Assembly: GCA_002084545.1 (NCBI GenBank)
Contig: NBLJ01000034.1
Location: 1 to 39,906, forward strand
Reading direction: 5' to 3'
Length of the DNA: 39,906 nucleotides
DNA from: Desulfobacteraceae bacterium 4572_123
GTDB lineage: Bacteria; Desulfobacterota; Desulfobacteria; Desulfobacterales; 4572-123
The notes under the pieces were generated by a model. It made no database searches. It saw only the letters and a program-made list of their open reading frames with translations, and had not been told where the DNA came from. The position numbers were made by a program, and so were the translations under genes. Below are positions 16,291-25,400 of this stretch, one piece after another. Numbering within the stretch: position 1 is the stretch's first letter; each line of letters starts with the position of its first letter.

Positions 16291-17037
16291 GTGCATAAAA
16301 AGCAATTACCTATTGTTTTTTGTTTGATTAGTTTATCAATCTTAAGCTCTGGCTGTGTCTCAAAAATGAAATATATGAAACTTGAAGCCGGCTTGCACAG
16401 TGCCGAAAAACAGGCTGTACATGATAAAAAGAAAATAAAAGAACTCGCAGATGCTCAAAGCAATTATGAATATCAGAAAATAATAAACATGCAACTTGCC
16501 GGGAGAATAAAAAAGCTTGAACTGGAAATAAAGAAAAAACAATCAGTTATTAAACTCCAGAAAGAAATAATAAGTCTGCTCGATGATACAAAGAAAACGA
16601 TTGAAACCAGCCTGAAAGATCAAATTGCACAACAAAAAATCGAAGTAGTGAATATGGAAGACAAACTGAAAGTGATCTTTATAGATAAAATTCTTTTCAA
16701 TTCAGGCTGTTCAGATATTAATAACAGCGGGAAAAAGCTGCTTTTGAGAATGGCTGGTTTTCTCAGGGATTATAAAAAGCAAAATATTGTGATAGAGGGT
16801 CATACCGACAACGTCCCTTTAAAGGCAAGGTTAAAAAAAAGATTTGCCGGTAACTGGGAATTATCCACCGCCAGGGCCGCGGCTATTGCCCGTTTTCTTC
16901 AGAAAAAAGGAGGTCTGGATCCGAAACGGCTTTCAGCCTGCGGGTACAGCTCTTATCGACCTGTTGCCTCAAACAGTACAGAAAAAGGCCGCCGGCAGAA
17001 TAGACGCATAGAGATCATACTGGTGCCTGTGAAGTGA
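16291..17037 (+). CDS. Lipoprotein with coiled coil and C-terminal OmpA (peptidoglycan-binding) domain
   Basis: This 248-residue protein has a lipoprotein signal peptide ending LSSGC (Cys22) and a Lys/Glu-rich coiled coil from about 30 to 115. The OmpA-like domain spans about 130-245, with IEGHTDNVPL, NWELSTARA and GRRQNRRIEI. It probably anchors the outer membrane to peptidoglycan, like Pal or MotB-type OmpA proteins. The start is GTG 16291 with a GCGGAGA site upstream. The end lies only 15 bases from the convergent kinase gene. Confidence 0.88.
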   Translation: MHKKQLPIVFCLISLSILSSGCVSKMKYMKLEAGLHSAEKQAVHDKKKIKELADAQSNYEYQKIINMQLAGRIKKLELEIKKKQSVIKLQKEIISLLDDTKKTIETSLKDQIAQQKIEVVNMEDKLKVIFIDKILFNSGCSDINNSGKKLLLRMAGFLRDYKKQNIVIEGHTDNVPLKARLKKRFAGNWELSTARAAAIARFLQKKGGLDPKRLSACGYSSYRPVASNSTEKGRRQNRRIEIILVPVK

Positions 17038-17052
17038 AAAGCTGACTTCTAC

Positions 17053-19542
17053 CTATGAAGCAGGCAGATAAATATTGAATGTACTGCCGTGTCCTTTTTT
17101 GCTGAACACCTTGATTATTCCCCTGTGGTTTGTTATGATGCTATAGGTTAAAGCGAGGCCAAGCCCTGTACCTTGATCAGCTTCTTTTGTTGTAAAAAAG
17201 GGTTCAAATATTCTTCCCCTTATTTTCTGATTCATACCGGTACCTGTGTCGGCCACAGAAATGCTAACATAATTTCCACCAGGCACTTTAAACGGCTCAC
17301 AAAAATCGTCATTCAGCCTGACATTTTCTGTTTGAAGGTAAAGATCGCCACCATTCTCCATGGCATGCCATGCATTCACATAGAGATTAATAAGAACGTG
17401 CTCGATCTGGTTCTTATCAACTTTTACATCCCAGATATCTTTTTCAAGTTTTTTATGTAGATTTATCTCTTTCCTGCCGCGAATGAACATTGCAGAACTC
17501 GATTTTACAATATCATTAAGACACGTTGACTTGAGCTTATATTTTTCTTTCCTGGAAAAGCTGAGAAGTTGTTTTGTAAGGTTTCCTGCGCTTGTAATAC
17601 TGTTTTCAATTTCCGCGATATACTTATATTGAGGTTGATCAGTATTTATGTGCAGTCGCATTATAGAAATACTCCCCTGGATACTCATTAGCACGTTATT
17701 AAAATCATGGGCGATACCGCCGGCCAACGTACCAATGGCTTCCATCTTCTGGGAATGAATCAGTTGGGCTTCCAGCTGCCTTTTTTCCTGTTCGATACGC
17801 AACTGCTTGGTAATGTCCAGGATCAACGCTACTGTTTTATTTTTTCCGCTTGAATCCTCAAAGCGATTCGCTCTGATTTTCACACATTTTTTTTCACCGT
17901 TTTTACAAATAATATCATATTCATCATAGGAAGCAATCTTTTCATTATGCTGTTGGTCCAGCAAATGGTCCGGAGTCAGTATTGCATTCTTATCAGCCAG
18001 ATATTTTCTGAAATCACTTCCCTCTATTTCTTTGAGAGAATAACCTAAAATTCGTGGCAGCACACTGTTTGCATATAGTATTATAGAATGATCATCAACA
18101 ACCATAATCCCATCGTGGGAGTTCTCCACAACAGATCGATACCGTTCTTCACTTTCTCGGAGAGCGTTTTCCGCTTCAATACGTTTGCTGATATTTCTTG
18201 CCACATTCAGGATAACCCTTTTCCCCCTGTATGTAATTGGCCTGGAATTAATTTCAACAGGAATACAACTTCCATCAGTTTTAAAATGACAGGTTACAAG
18301 AGTAATTTTGTCCTGGTTTAAACTCCTGTTTTTGCCATCAAGCTGTTTGATAATCATCTCAGCGTCTTTTTCAGGAATGATAGCGGAAAGATTTAAATTA
18401 AAAAACATATCGGGTGTATATCCTAATTGTGAATAAGCCGCTTCATTGGCTTCAAGAATATTACCTTCCTGATTAAAAATATAAACCGCATCATCAACAT
18501 TTTCCAAAAGCTCTTTATAACGTGATTGCTCTTCCGCATCTTTCAGATTTGCGAGCATAAAATTAAATGCCTGAGATAATTGGTTGAATTCCCAGTAATT
18601 TTTGTCGTTACTTTCAAAAAGTAGTTCTTTATTTCCTTTTGAGATCAAAATAGCTTTTCGCGTCATTTCCCTTAAAGGCTCCACCATTTTCTTGCTCAAT
18701 AAAAATGACATAATAAGCGAAACTGCCAGCACAGAAACGGAAAGTAATCCCATTAAAAATGTAACTCTTCTTTTTTCGTGTACAAGACTTTCTTTGGATG
18801 AAAGAAAAAATAGACTATAAAACCCTTTGATTTCAGATAAAACGATATTGGAGCCTAAAGAAATGAATTCTGATTTCGCAAATGAGCTGTTTAGATCCAC
18901 CGAATCTAAAGGCAAGGTGTCTTCCAAATTCAGGCGGAAAAAGTCACCGGAGTTGAGAATGGCAATATCGCCATCCGCTGTTTTATGTATTTTGTCTATC
19001 AATTTTTTATCTTGCGTAATATCATAGAGAGCGTAGACGGTTCCCATATGTTTTTTCAGGTGCATAACAGAAGCTGAAAACCACCAGATTAATTGTAATC
19101 TGTTTCCCTCTTTCAAAATTTTACCCTGGGGCAACCTGGCAGCTGCAAAATCGATTGTCCTTTTAGATATTCCTGAATATTTATCCGGAATGAATGTTTT
19201 TCCCCCGGACTTTTTCACAAAATAATAAACACCGTCACGGGACGGATAAAATTGTGTAATCCTTTCCTTTAGCTGTGATTTGGCTCCAAGCATTAATGTA
19301 ACCCGGATTGTATTGTCAAAACTGAGGTTTTTTAATATGTCTTTTATATCTGCAATCCGGTTATTTAAAATAATTTCGACTTGCCCTCGTTGGGCGCGCA
19401 ATTTTTTATGGAATTCCGATTCTACTCTTTTGCCGAAATATATATTCAGGGCTGCCAGAATAACAACGACAGATACTGTGGCAAGAATAACATAAGTTGT
19501 TATCAGGTATGTAGAAAAACGTTTTTGATTCTTATGATTCAA
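17053..19542 (-). CDS. Membrane-bound sensor histidine kinase, PAS-PAS-HisKA-HATPase
   Basis: Taking TTG 19542 as start, this is a protein of 829 residues. It has two membrane helices (about 10-35 and 260-285) flanking a periplasmic Cache/CHASE-like sensor, then a HAMP-like linker. Two PAS domains begin at ELLENVDDAVYIF and SVVENSHDGIMVV. The phospho-acceptor is His612 in GGIAHDFNN, and the ATPase domain has FEPFFTTKE and GTGLGLAL. The start is chosen because CAGGA lies eight bases ahead. The longer frame from 19599 would add 19 residues encoded by a dispersed repeat. No response regulator adjoins it, but a hybrid kinase is divergently transcribed 148 bases away. Confidence 0.9.
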   Translation of the reverse strand: MNHKNQKRFSTYLITTYVILATVSVVVILAALNIYFGKRVESEFHKKLRAQRGQVEIILNNRIADIKDILKNLSFDNTIRVTLMLGAKSQLKERITQFYPSRDGVYYFVKKSGGKTFIPDKYSGISKRTIDFAAARLPQGKILKEGNRLQLIWWFSASVMHLKKHMGTVYALYDITQDKKLIDKIHKTADGDIAILNSGDFFRLNLEDTLPLDSVDLNSSFAKSEFISLGSNIVLSEIKGFYSLFFLSSKESLVHEKRRVTFLMGLLSVSVLAVSLIMSFLLSKKMVEPLREMTRKAILISKGNKELLFESNDKNYWEFNQLSQAFNFMLANLKDAEEQSRYKELLENVDDAVYIFNQEGNILEANEAAYSQLGYTPDMFFNLNLSAIIPEKDAEMIIKQLDGKNRSLNQDKITLVTCHFKTDGSCIPVEINSRPITYRGKRVILNVARNISKRIEAENALRESEERYRSVVENSHDGIMVVDDHSIILYANSVLPRILGYSLKEIEGSDFRKYLADKNAILTPDHLLDQQHNEKIASYDEYDIICKNGEKKCVKIRANRFEDSSGKNKTVALILDITKQLRIEQEKRQLEAQLIHSQKMEAIGTLAGGIAHDFNNVLMSIQGSISIMRLHINTDQPQYKYIAEIENSITSAGNLTKQLLSFSRKEKYKLKSTCLNDIVKSSSAMFIRGRKEINLHKKLEKDIWDVKVDKNQIEHVLINLYVNAWHAMENGGDLYLQTENVRLNDDFCEPFKVPGGNYVSISVADTGTGMNQKIRGRIFEPFFTTKEADQGTGLGLALTYSIITNHRGIIKVFSKKGHGSTFNIYLPAS

Positions 19543-19547
19543 TTGCT

Positions 19548-19650
19548 TTTTCCTGAAAAAAAGTACAAACCTTGATTGGAAAATCGCTGCAACTTGCACC
19601 CCAAGGGCACTTCCTGCGGGGCGTATATGGAATTTTCTACGATGCCGTCA
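19548..19650. repeat. Dispersed repeat, CAGGGACGAG type, rearranged copy C between divergent kinases
   Basis: TTCCTGAAAAA, AAATCGCTGCAACTT and TTTTCTACGATGCCGTCA occur in the same order as in copies A and B. The left half is missing and about 35 different bases are inserted. It lies in the shared upstream region of two divergent kinase genes and extends the open frame of one of them. Confidence 0.55.
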
Positions 19651-19690
19651 AGACTGAGGAATTGGTTCAAATAAGCGGAGGACACGTGAC

Positions 19691-21421
19691 GTGCTGAATA
19701 AAAAAGGAAATCGCAAAAGCATTTTAGATTCGATGATGCTGGCCGCAATTTTTATAGCCACAGCCTACTGGATTCTTGATTCTATTCTAAATATATTCTT
19801 TTTCAATAAATATAACATTATTGCCGAACTCATCGGAGCTGATCTATACAACATTTATATTCGAGTGGTTGTTTTATGCCTTTTCATCATTTTTGGTTCC
19901 CATGCCCAGGCATCCATAAACAGATTCAAAAAGACTCAAAAATCTCTGATGGAAGGAGAGGAGAGATACCGCACCTTATTCGAATATAATCCTATCGAAA
20001 CAATCACCGTAGATCATGATGCCCGGGTGACCGGGTATAACCTGGCAAAGACTAATTCCGGTGACAAGGTGCCTCAAATTGGGGATATAATGTACAAAGA
20101 CTATGCCGGAAAACATAATATTAATATGTACAACGAGTTAATGGAGTGCATCAGGTCTAATATATCCAAAGAGTTCCCCGAACAAAAATATAATGGCAAT
20201 TTTCTTTATATAAGAATAGCGCCTTTTTCAAAAGGCGCAATCATAACAGCCCTTAATATTACAAAGCAAAAGCAACTTCAAACACAACTCCAGCAGGCAC
20301 AAAAGATGGATGCAATCAGCACCTTAGCAGGCGGAATTGCTCATCAGTTTAATAACATTTTAAGTGGGATAACCGGCAATACAGAACTTCTACAGATAGA
20401 ATATGAGGGTGATAAAAAAATCAAAGAATTTAGCGAGCGTTTATTCGGTTTAACCCGCCGCATGACCGGTTTGACCAGTCAGTTGCTGGCTTATGCAAGA
20501 GGTGGAAAGTACCAGGAAAGACAGTTATCAGTGTGCCAGCTTGTGGAAGAAACACTCCCTTTAATAAAACACAGCATTAATCGATCAATAAAAGTGGTTA
20601 CGGATCTAAAAAAGGATATTCCAATTATTAAAGCTGATGCAACTCAATTACAAATGGTTTTTTCTGCTGTTATGAGCAATGCATCAGAAGCCATAGAAGA
20701 ATCGGGTTCTATTCGGGTTGCAGTTCAAAAGAAAGATGTTGATGCCAAATACGCCATGCGGCATCCCGGTCTTAAAGTCGGGCAGTATGTCCGGCTTACA
20801 GTGGAAGATGACGGCAAAGGTCTTGACAAAGAATCAAAGGAAAGAATTTTTGAACCGTTTTATTCCACAAAACTTCAGGGACGGGGACTTGGCATGGCTG
20901 CATCATATGGCGCTATTATTAACCATGGCGGCTGGATCGAAATTGATTCCGAACCGGGCAAAGGCGCTGTCGTGAGTATTTACCTGCCTGTATCTGCTGA
21001 CACTGAAGAGATTGTATTAAGAGGGGAAAAAGAAGTAGCTGAAATCTCAAAAGGTAAAGGAACAATACTGATTATAGATGATGAAGAAGAAGTCCTGGAG
21101 ACAAGCCTTTTGGCTCTGGAACATCTTGGCTACAGGGTTTTAACAGCGAAGACCGGCATGGAGGCAATCAGCATTGTTGAGACTGCCGGCAAAGACATTG
21201 ACCTGGCTATCCTTGATATCGGTTTACCGGATATTAGGGGTGACATAGTGTGCCAAAGGATTCAGGAACTTCAGCCGAAAATAAAGGTTGTTGTTTCAAC
21301 CGGATATATGGTTGAAGACATTACTGATGATTTGAAAATAAAAGCTCAGAGCTTTATTCAAAAACCGTTTTCAATGTCAGAGATGGCAATGAAGTTAAAA
21401 GATGCGCTGAGTGATAAATAG
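19691..21421 (+). CDS. Hybrid sensor histidine kinase with C-terminal receiver domain
   Basis: This 576-residue protein has two N-terminal membrane helices (about 14-33 and 55-75) with a short loop, a PAS-like region (about 90-195), and HisKA with His218 in GGIAHQFNN. The ATPase domain has FEPFYSTKLQGRGLGMA. The receiver domain starts at about 455 (TILIIDDEEE) with phospho-acceptor Asp509 in AILDIGLPD and the conserved Lys in QKPFS. The start is GTG 19691 with GCGGAGG at 19676-19682. The stop overlaps the reading frame of the TatT gene, tying this kinase to the TRAP transporter operon. It may sense the transported solute, which is an inference from position. Confidence 0.88.
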   Translation: MLNKKGNRKSILDSMMLAAIFIATAYWILDSILNIFFFNKYNIIAELIGADLYNIYIRVVVLCLFIIFGSHAQASINRFKKTQKSLMEGEERYRTLFEYNPIETITVDHDARVTGYNLAKTNSGDKVPQIGDIMYKDYAGKHNINMYNELMECIRSNISKEFPEQKYNGNFLYIRIAPFSKGAIITALNITKQKQLQTQLQQAQKMDAISTLAGGIAHQFNNILSGITGNTELLQIEYEGDKKIKEFSERLFGLTRRMTGLTSQLLAYARGGKYQERQLSVCQLVEETLPLIKHSINRSIKVVTDLKKDIPIIKADATQLQMVFSAVMSNASEAIEESGSIRVAVQKKDVDAKYAMRHPGLKVGQYVRLTVEDDGKGLDKESKERIFEPFYSTKLQGRGLGMAASYGAIINHGGWIEIDSEPGKGAVVSIYLPVSADTEEIVLRGEKEVAEISKGKGTILIIDDEEEVLETSLLALEHLGYRVLTAKTGMEAISIVETAGKDIDLAILDIGLPDIRGDIVCQRIQELQPKIKVVVSTGYMVEDITDDLKIKAQSFIQKPFSMSEMAMKLKDALSDK

Positions 21422-21425
21422 ACAG

Positions 21426-22196
21426 ATGCTGAAAATGTTACAATTAAATTTCATACCTGAAGTCAGAAATAATATCAGCACACGATTGGCAATCCTTCGT
21501 ACCGTTGTAAAGCTATTATTAATTTTGCCGGGTATCTGCGCTAATGTTTCATTGCTTTCTTCGGCTGCAAAGTTATATACCGCTTATACCAGTGTTTTTA
21601 TTAAAGATAAGGTAAGAGCAAAAAAACTGACCGATAAAGCGTTACACTACGCGCTCCGTGCTGTTTGTGCGCGCAGGCCTGAGGCCTGTTCAATACGCAC
21701 CAGCAGGTACCATGCCTTTGTAGATATCATAGCAGGAATGAACGTTAAGGATGTGCCGGTATTATACACTCTTGGAGAAGCCTGGGCCGGATGGATTCAG
21801 GCACATAAAGATAGTTTAATTGCGATTGCCGAGCTTTCGCGTGTTGAAGCAATTATGAAGCATGTGGTTGAGCTTAACGAGTTGTACGAAGATGGCGGTG
21901 CTCATTTTTATCTCGGTGTGTTTTCGACATTGCTCCCACCGGCATTGGGAGGTCGCGCTGAGGAGGGGCGTAGGCATTTTGAGCAGGCCATTGAAATTTC
22001 AGGCGGCCGGAACCTGATGGTGAAAGTTACCTTTGCCAGGCAATACGCCCGCCTGATGTTTGACAGAAAGCTGCATGACCGGCTGTTGCGTGAAGTCTTA
22101 GAAGCCGATCCCAACGTACCCGGCTACACTCTTATTAACACTTTAGCCCGGAAAGAGGCGCAGGAACTCCTTGATAGTGCTGACAATTATTTTTGA
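21426..22196 (+). CDS. TRAP transporter T-component (TatT family)
   Basis: This protein of about 256 residues has the TatT (TRAP-T) signature: SAAKLYTAYTSVF, YALRAVCARRP, GEAWAGWIQAH, DGGAHFYLGV, LLPPALGGRAEEGRRHFE and a terminal SADNYF. In Treponema pallidum TatT is a periplasmic lipoprotein with helical TPR-like repeats that binds the solute-binding protein. Here no lipobox is visible. Upstream of the conserved part is a hydrophobic run LLLILPGICANVSLL without an L-x-G-C site, so the N-terminus seems shortened or replaced. Candidate starts are GTG 21411, inside the kinase gene, and ATG 21426. The dctP gene follows after a 75-base repeat. Confidence 0.8.
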   Translation: MLKMLQLNFIPEVRNNISTRLAILRTVVKLLLILPGICANVSLLSSAAKLYTAYTSVFIKDKVRAKKLTDKALHYALRAVCARRPEACSIRTSRYHAFVDIIAGMNVKDVPVLYTLGEAWAGWIQAHKDSLIAIAELSRVEAIMKHVVELNELYEDGGAHFYLGVFSTLLPPALGGRAEEGRRHFEQAIEISGGRNLMVKVTFARQYARLMFDRKLHDRLLREVLEADPNVPGYTLINTLARKEAQELLDSADNYF

Positions 22197-22206
22197 TTTT
22201 AGATTC

Positions 22207-22280
22207 ATCACGGAGTTTCACGGAAAGACACTGAATTTTAATTTTTAATATCTGTGAAATTTCCGTGTAAATCCGTAATA
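22207..22280. repeat. Palindromic repeat, CACGGAG type, copy 2
   Basis: It matches 7946-8024 with small changes: CACGGAGTTTCACGGA on the left and GTGAAATTTCCGTG on the right. It lies inside the TRAP operon between tatT and dctP. Confidence 0.75.
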
Positions 22281-22347
22281 AAATTTTAAAACGATTGATA
22301 TGATTTTATTTTATGATTTTCCGGCTTATCCGGGTTAGGATAATGGT

Positions 22348-23361
22348 ATGTCAGGTATGCTGCGTACGGTTTTTGTTGTATTGTTTTTCCTGCTGTCAAG
22401 TCAGGCTGACGCCGTAGTGCTCAAAATTGCCACTTTGTCTCCTGATGGATCCAACTGGATGATTGCAATGCGCCAGGGTGCTGAGGAGGTAGCTAAAAAA
22501 ACAGAAAACCGAGTGCGTTTTAAATTCTATCCCGGCGGTGTCATGGGCGGTGACAAAGCTGTCTTACGCAAGATTCGTATCGGTCAGTTGCATGGAGGAA
22601 TCCTGACATCCGGGAGTTTGTCCAAATTTTATCCCGATATCCTGGTTTATAACATGCCCATGGTATTTAAATCATTTGGTGAAGTCGATTACGTTAGAAA
22701 ACACATGGACAGGCTCATTATTGACGGACTGGAAAAAGGCGGCTTTGTGATATTCGGACTGGCTGAAGGCGGCTTTGCTTATTTGATGTCGACTACACCT
22801 GTGAAAAACACCGATGACTTGCGGAAAAATAGAGTCTGGATACCTGAAAATGATGAATTGGGTTTGGAAACTTTTAAAATAATGGGTTCAACACCGATTC
22901 CCCTGCCTCTTGCAGAAGTTCGTACAGCCCTTCAAACCGGATTAATCAATACAGTGACTGCTTCAGCGATTGGGGCTATTGCTCTACAATGGTATACCCA
23001 GGTTAACTATATAACGGATACACCGCTTATGTATCTTTGCGGGTTGCTCGCAATAGATAAAAAGGCATTTAAAAAAATTTCCCTGTCTGATCAACAGGTA
23101 GTACGTAATGTGATGACCCGAATATACAGCCAATTCGACCGGGAAAACCGGGAAGACAATATAAAAGCCCTGGAGGCTTTGCACAAACAGGGGATTAAAT
23201 TTGTGATGCCGGACGACAAAACCCTGGAGGAATGGAAAGGATTAGCTCTTAAAGTAAGCGAAAATTTAATCGATTCAGGCGGGATATCACAGGAAATATT
23301 TAATATTCTGCAACGCAATTTAACAGCTTACCGATCAAAACAGCATAAAACTGATGAATAA
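22348..23361 (+). CDS. dctP: TRAP transporter solute-binding protein (DctP family)
   Basis: This 337-residue protein has a signal peptide (1-22, ending QADA) and the mature start VVLKIATLSPDGSNW. Family landmarks are FYPGGVMGGD, the ligand-binding arginine region NRVWIP (Arg162) that normally pairs with a carboxylate, and EVRTALQTGLIN. The first two suggest an organic-acid-like ligand. It belongs to the TatT-associated subgroup (TatP), whose ligands are largely unknown, so no substrate is named. The dctQ start overlaps its stop (ATGAATAA), showing translational coupling. Confidence 0.9.
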   Translation: MSGMLRTVFVVLFFLLSSQADAVVLKIATLSPDGSNWMIAMRQGAEEVAKKTENRVRFKFYPGGVMGGDKAVLRKIRIGQLHGGILTSGSLSKFYPDILVYNMPMVFKSFGEVDYVRKHMDRLIIDGLEKGGFVIFGLAEGGFAYLMSTTPVKNTDDLRKNRVWIPENDELGLETFKIMGSTPIPLPLAEVRTALQTGLINTVTASAIGAIALQWYTQVNYITDTPLMYLCGLLAIDKKAFKKISLSDQQVVRNVMTRIYSQFDRENREDNIKALEALHKQGIKFVMPDDKTLEEWKGLALKVSENLIDSGGISQEIFNILQRNLTAYRSKQHKTDE

Positions 23362-23863
23362 CAAACCCGACAATTCATATTTCAAGCAGGTCCAGGCATT
23401 TTTATACCGGGTGGAAAACGGCATTCTGGTGGTGTTGCTGCTTTCAATGCTTGCAATGGCGATTTCGCAGATCTTAATGAGAAACCTGTTTGAAGCCGGA
23501 ATTATCTGGGGCGATATTCTGGTGCGTATCCTGGTACTGTGGGTTGGCCTTGCCGGTGCCATGGTGGCAAGCAGGCGTGGTAATCACATCAATATTGATA
23601 TACTTTCCCGCTATCTGCCTGAACGAGCTGGGAATACCGTTAAAAGCGCTGTTGAATTTTTTACTGCAGCGGTTTGTTCAGTTGCAGCCGTTTACACCTT
23701 ACGGTTCGTGAAAATGGAGTTTGATGATGGCGGTATGGCCTTTGCCCAGGTGCCGACCTGGATATGTGAAGCAATCATTCCCATTGCCTTTATCGTTATT
23801 GCTCTTCGCTATTTTTTGTTGTCTTTAACAACTTTCTTAAAAATAACTAAATCCTCATCGTGA
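23354..23863 (+). CDS. dctQ: TRAP transporter small membrane subunit (DctQ family)
   Basis: This 169-residue protein has four hydrophobic helices and the family signature WGDILVRILVLWVGLAGAM followed by ASRRGNHINID. It forms the small membrane partner of DctM in Na+-coupled solute uptake. Its ATG lies within the end of dctP and its stop overlaps the GTG of dctM, so the three genes are one coupled unit. Confidence 0.92.
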   Translation: MNNKPDNSYFKQVQAFLYRVENGILVVLLLSMLAMAISQILMRNLFEAGIIWGDILVRILVLWVGLAGAMVASRRGNHINIDILSRYLPERAGNTVKSAVEFFTAAVCSVAAVYTLRFVKMEFDDGGMAFAQVPTWICEAIIPIAFIVIALRYFLLSLTTFLKITKSSS

Positions 23864-25140
23864 CACTATACATTCTTATTTTCGTAATAATTTTTGCAGC
23901 TCTTATCGGCACCCCGCTGTTTGCTATAATTTTAGCAGCTGCGATGATCGGTTTTTGCCATAGCGGAGTTGATCTGTCGGTAATAACCATCGAAATTTAT
24001 CGAATCGCCGACACCCCGCTTTTAATGGCTCTTCCCCTGTTTACCCTTGCCGGATATATAATGGGAGAAAGCAAGACATCACAGCGGCTGGTACGTTTGA
24101 CACGTGTTTTTCTGGGCTGGATGCCCGGTGGGCTTGCCATCGTGTCCCTTGTCACATGCGCATTATTCACCGCTTTTACCGGCGCATCAGGTGTAACCAT
24201 AGTTGCTCTCGGTGCACTTTTATATCCTGCACTGAGACAGAGCCAATACAATAAAAACTTCAGCCTTGGCCTCGTGACTACATCCGGCAGTCTCGGTCTG
24301 TTATTCCCGCCATCATTGCCGCTCATTCTTTACGGAATTATTGCTCAACAAATGAATGCAGGACAGGATGTCACAATCCCCAACCTGTTTCTCGCAGGTC
24401 TCCTTCCGGGTATTCTCATGGTTGTTTTGTTGTCTTGCTGGAGTTTATGGGCCAGCCGGAACAATCCTGAGCCCAAAGCACCGTTTTCCGTCAAAGAATC
24501 GGTATTAGCACTGCGGGAAGCAGCCTGGGAGATTCCTCTGCCTCTTTTTGTATTGATTGGCATTTACGGTGGTTTTCTGACAATATCAGAAGTTGCAGCG
24601 GTTACTGCAATTTATATTATAGTCGTTGAGGTATTTGTTTACAAAGAAATAAAACTTTCCCGGCTTCCAGGCATAATGCGTGAGTCGATGGTTGTGTGCG
24701 GCGGAATTTTATTGATAATCGGCGTATCTCTGGCATTTACGAATTATCTTATCGATGCCGAGGTTCCCATGCGACTGTTTGATCTCATCCAGGAAATGGT
24801 CACAAACAAAATAACATTTTTAATCCTGCTTAATATCTTTTTGTTGATACTCGGTGCAATTCTCGACATCTTTTCAGCACTGGTCATTATGGTGCCGCTT
24901 ATACTTCCTGTAGCTACAAGCTATGGTATAAATCCGGTTCATCTCGGCATCATTTTTCTCGCTAATATGCAAATAGGATATTTTACACCTCCGGTGGGAA
25001 TGAACCTGTTTATCGCGAGCTACCGTTTTAACAAACCCATCACAGAACTCTATAAAGCGTCCATACCGTTTATGATTGTGCTGCTAATCGCGCTTCTTAT
25101 TATTACATACTGGCCAGGCCTTAGCATGGTCTTTTTGTAA
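23860..25140 (+). CDS. dctM: TRAP transporter large permease (DctM family)
   Basis: This 426-residue protein has about twelve membrane helices and the usual DctM length. Typical segments include PLFTLAGYIMGES, FTAFTGASGVTIVALG, TTSGSLGLLFPPSLPLILYG (residues near 140-160) and NMQIGYFTPPVGMNLF. It is the transport subunit, elevator-type and Na+-driven by family knowledge. It starts at GTG 23860, overlapping the dctQ stop by four bases. It ends the operon, and no clear terminator was seen. Confidence 0.93.
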   Translation: MTLYILIFVIIFAALIGTPLFAIILAAAMIGFCHSGVDLSVITIEIYRIADTPLLMALPLFTLAGYIMGESKTSQRLVRLTRVFLGWMPGGLAIVSLVTCALFTAFTGASGVTIVALGALLYPALRQSQYNKNFSLGLVTTSGSLGLLFPPSLPLILYGIIAQQMNAGQDVTIPNLFLAGLLPGILMVVLLSCWSLWASRNNPEPKAPFSVKESVLALREAAWEIPLPLFVLIGIYGGFLTISEVAAVTAIYIIVVEVFVYKEIKLSRLPGIMRESMVVCGGILLIIGVSLAFTNYLIDAEVPMRLFDLIQEMVTNKITFLILLNIFLLILGAILDIFSALVIMVPLILPVATSYGINPVHLGIIFLANMQIGYFTPPVGMNLFIASYRFNKPITELYKASIPFMIVLLIALLIITYWPGLSMVFL

Positions 25141-25400
25141 TATCCCGTTTATTAATACAATATCAACCTATTGTATGCCTTTCCTTAAATTATTCAAAAA
25201 TACCTAAAGTTATTTATTAAAATGCCGATATAGTGGTTGTTAAAACGTTCCGTTACCTGAACGGTTTTCTACAACCAGTTATACCGCAATTCCATATTTC
25301 GGAATATATATTTATGGAAAGCGGTATATTAGATTCAGATTATTCCCGATTAACAACCCGCAACACGCAACACGATTGATTCTGAATCAAAAGTTATACG
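25141..25400. other. Non-coding gap with two hairpins and a repeat half-copy
   Basis: No gene is seen. GTTGTTAAAACGTTC near 25239 pairs imperfectly with GAACGGTTTTCTACAAC, and ATACCGCAATTCCATA (25280) pairs with TATGGAAAGCGGTAT. A half of the CGGGTT-type repeat follows at 25354-25373. Confidence 0.5.
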
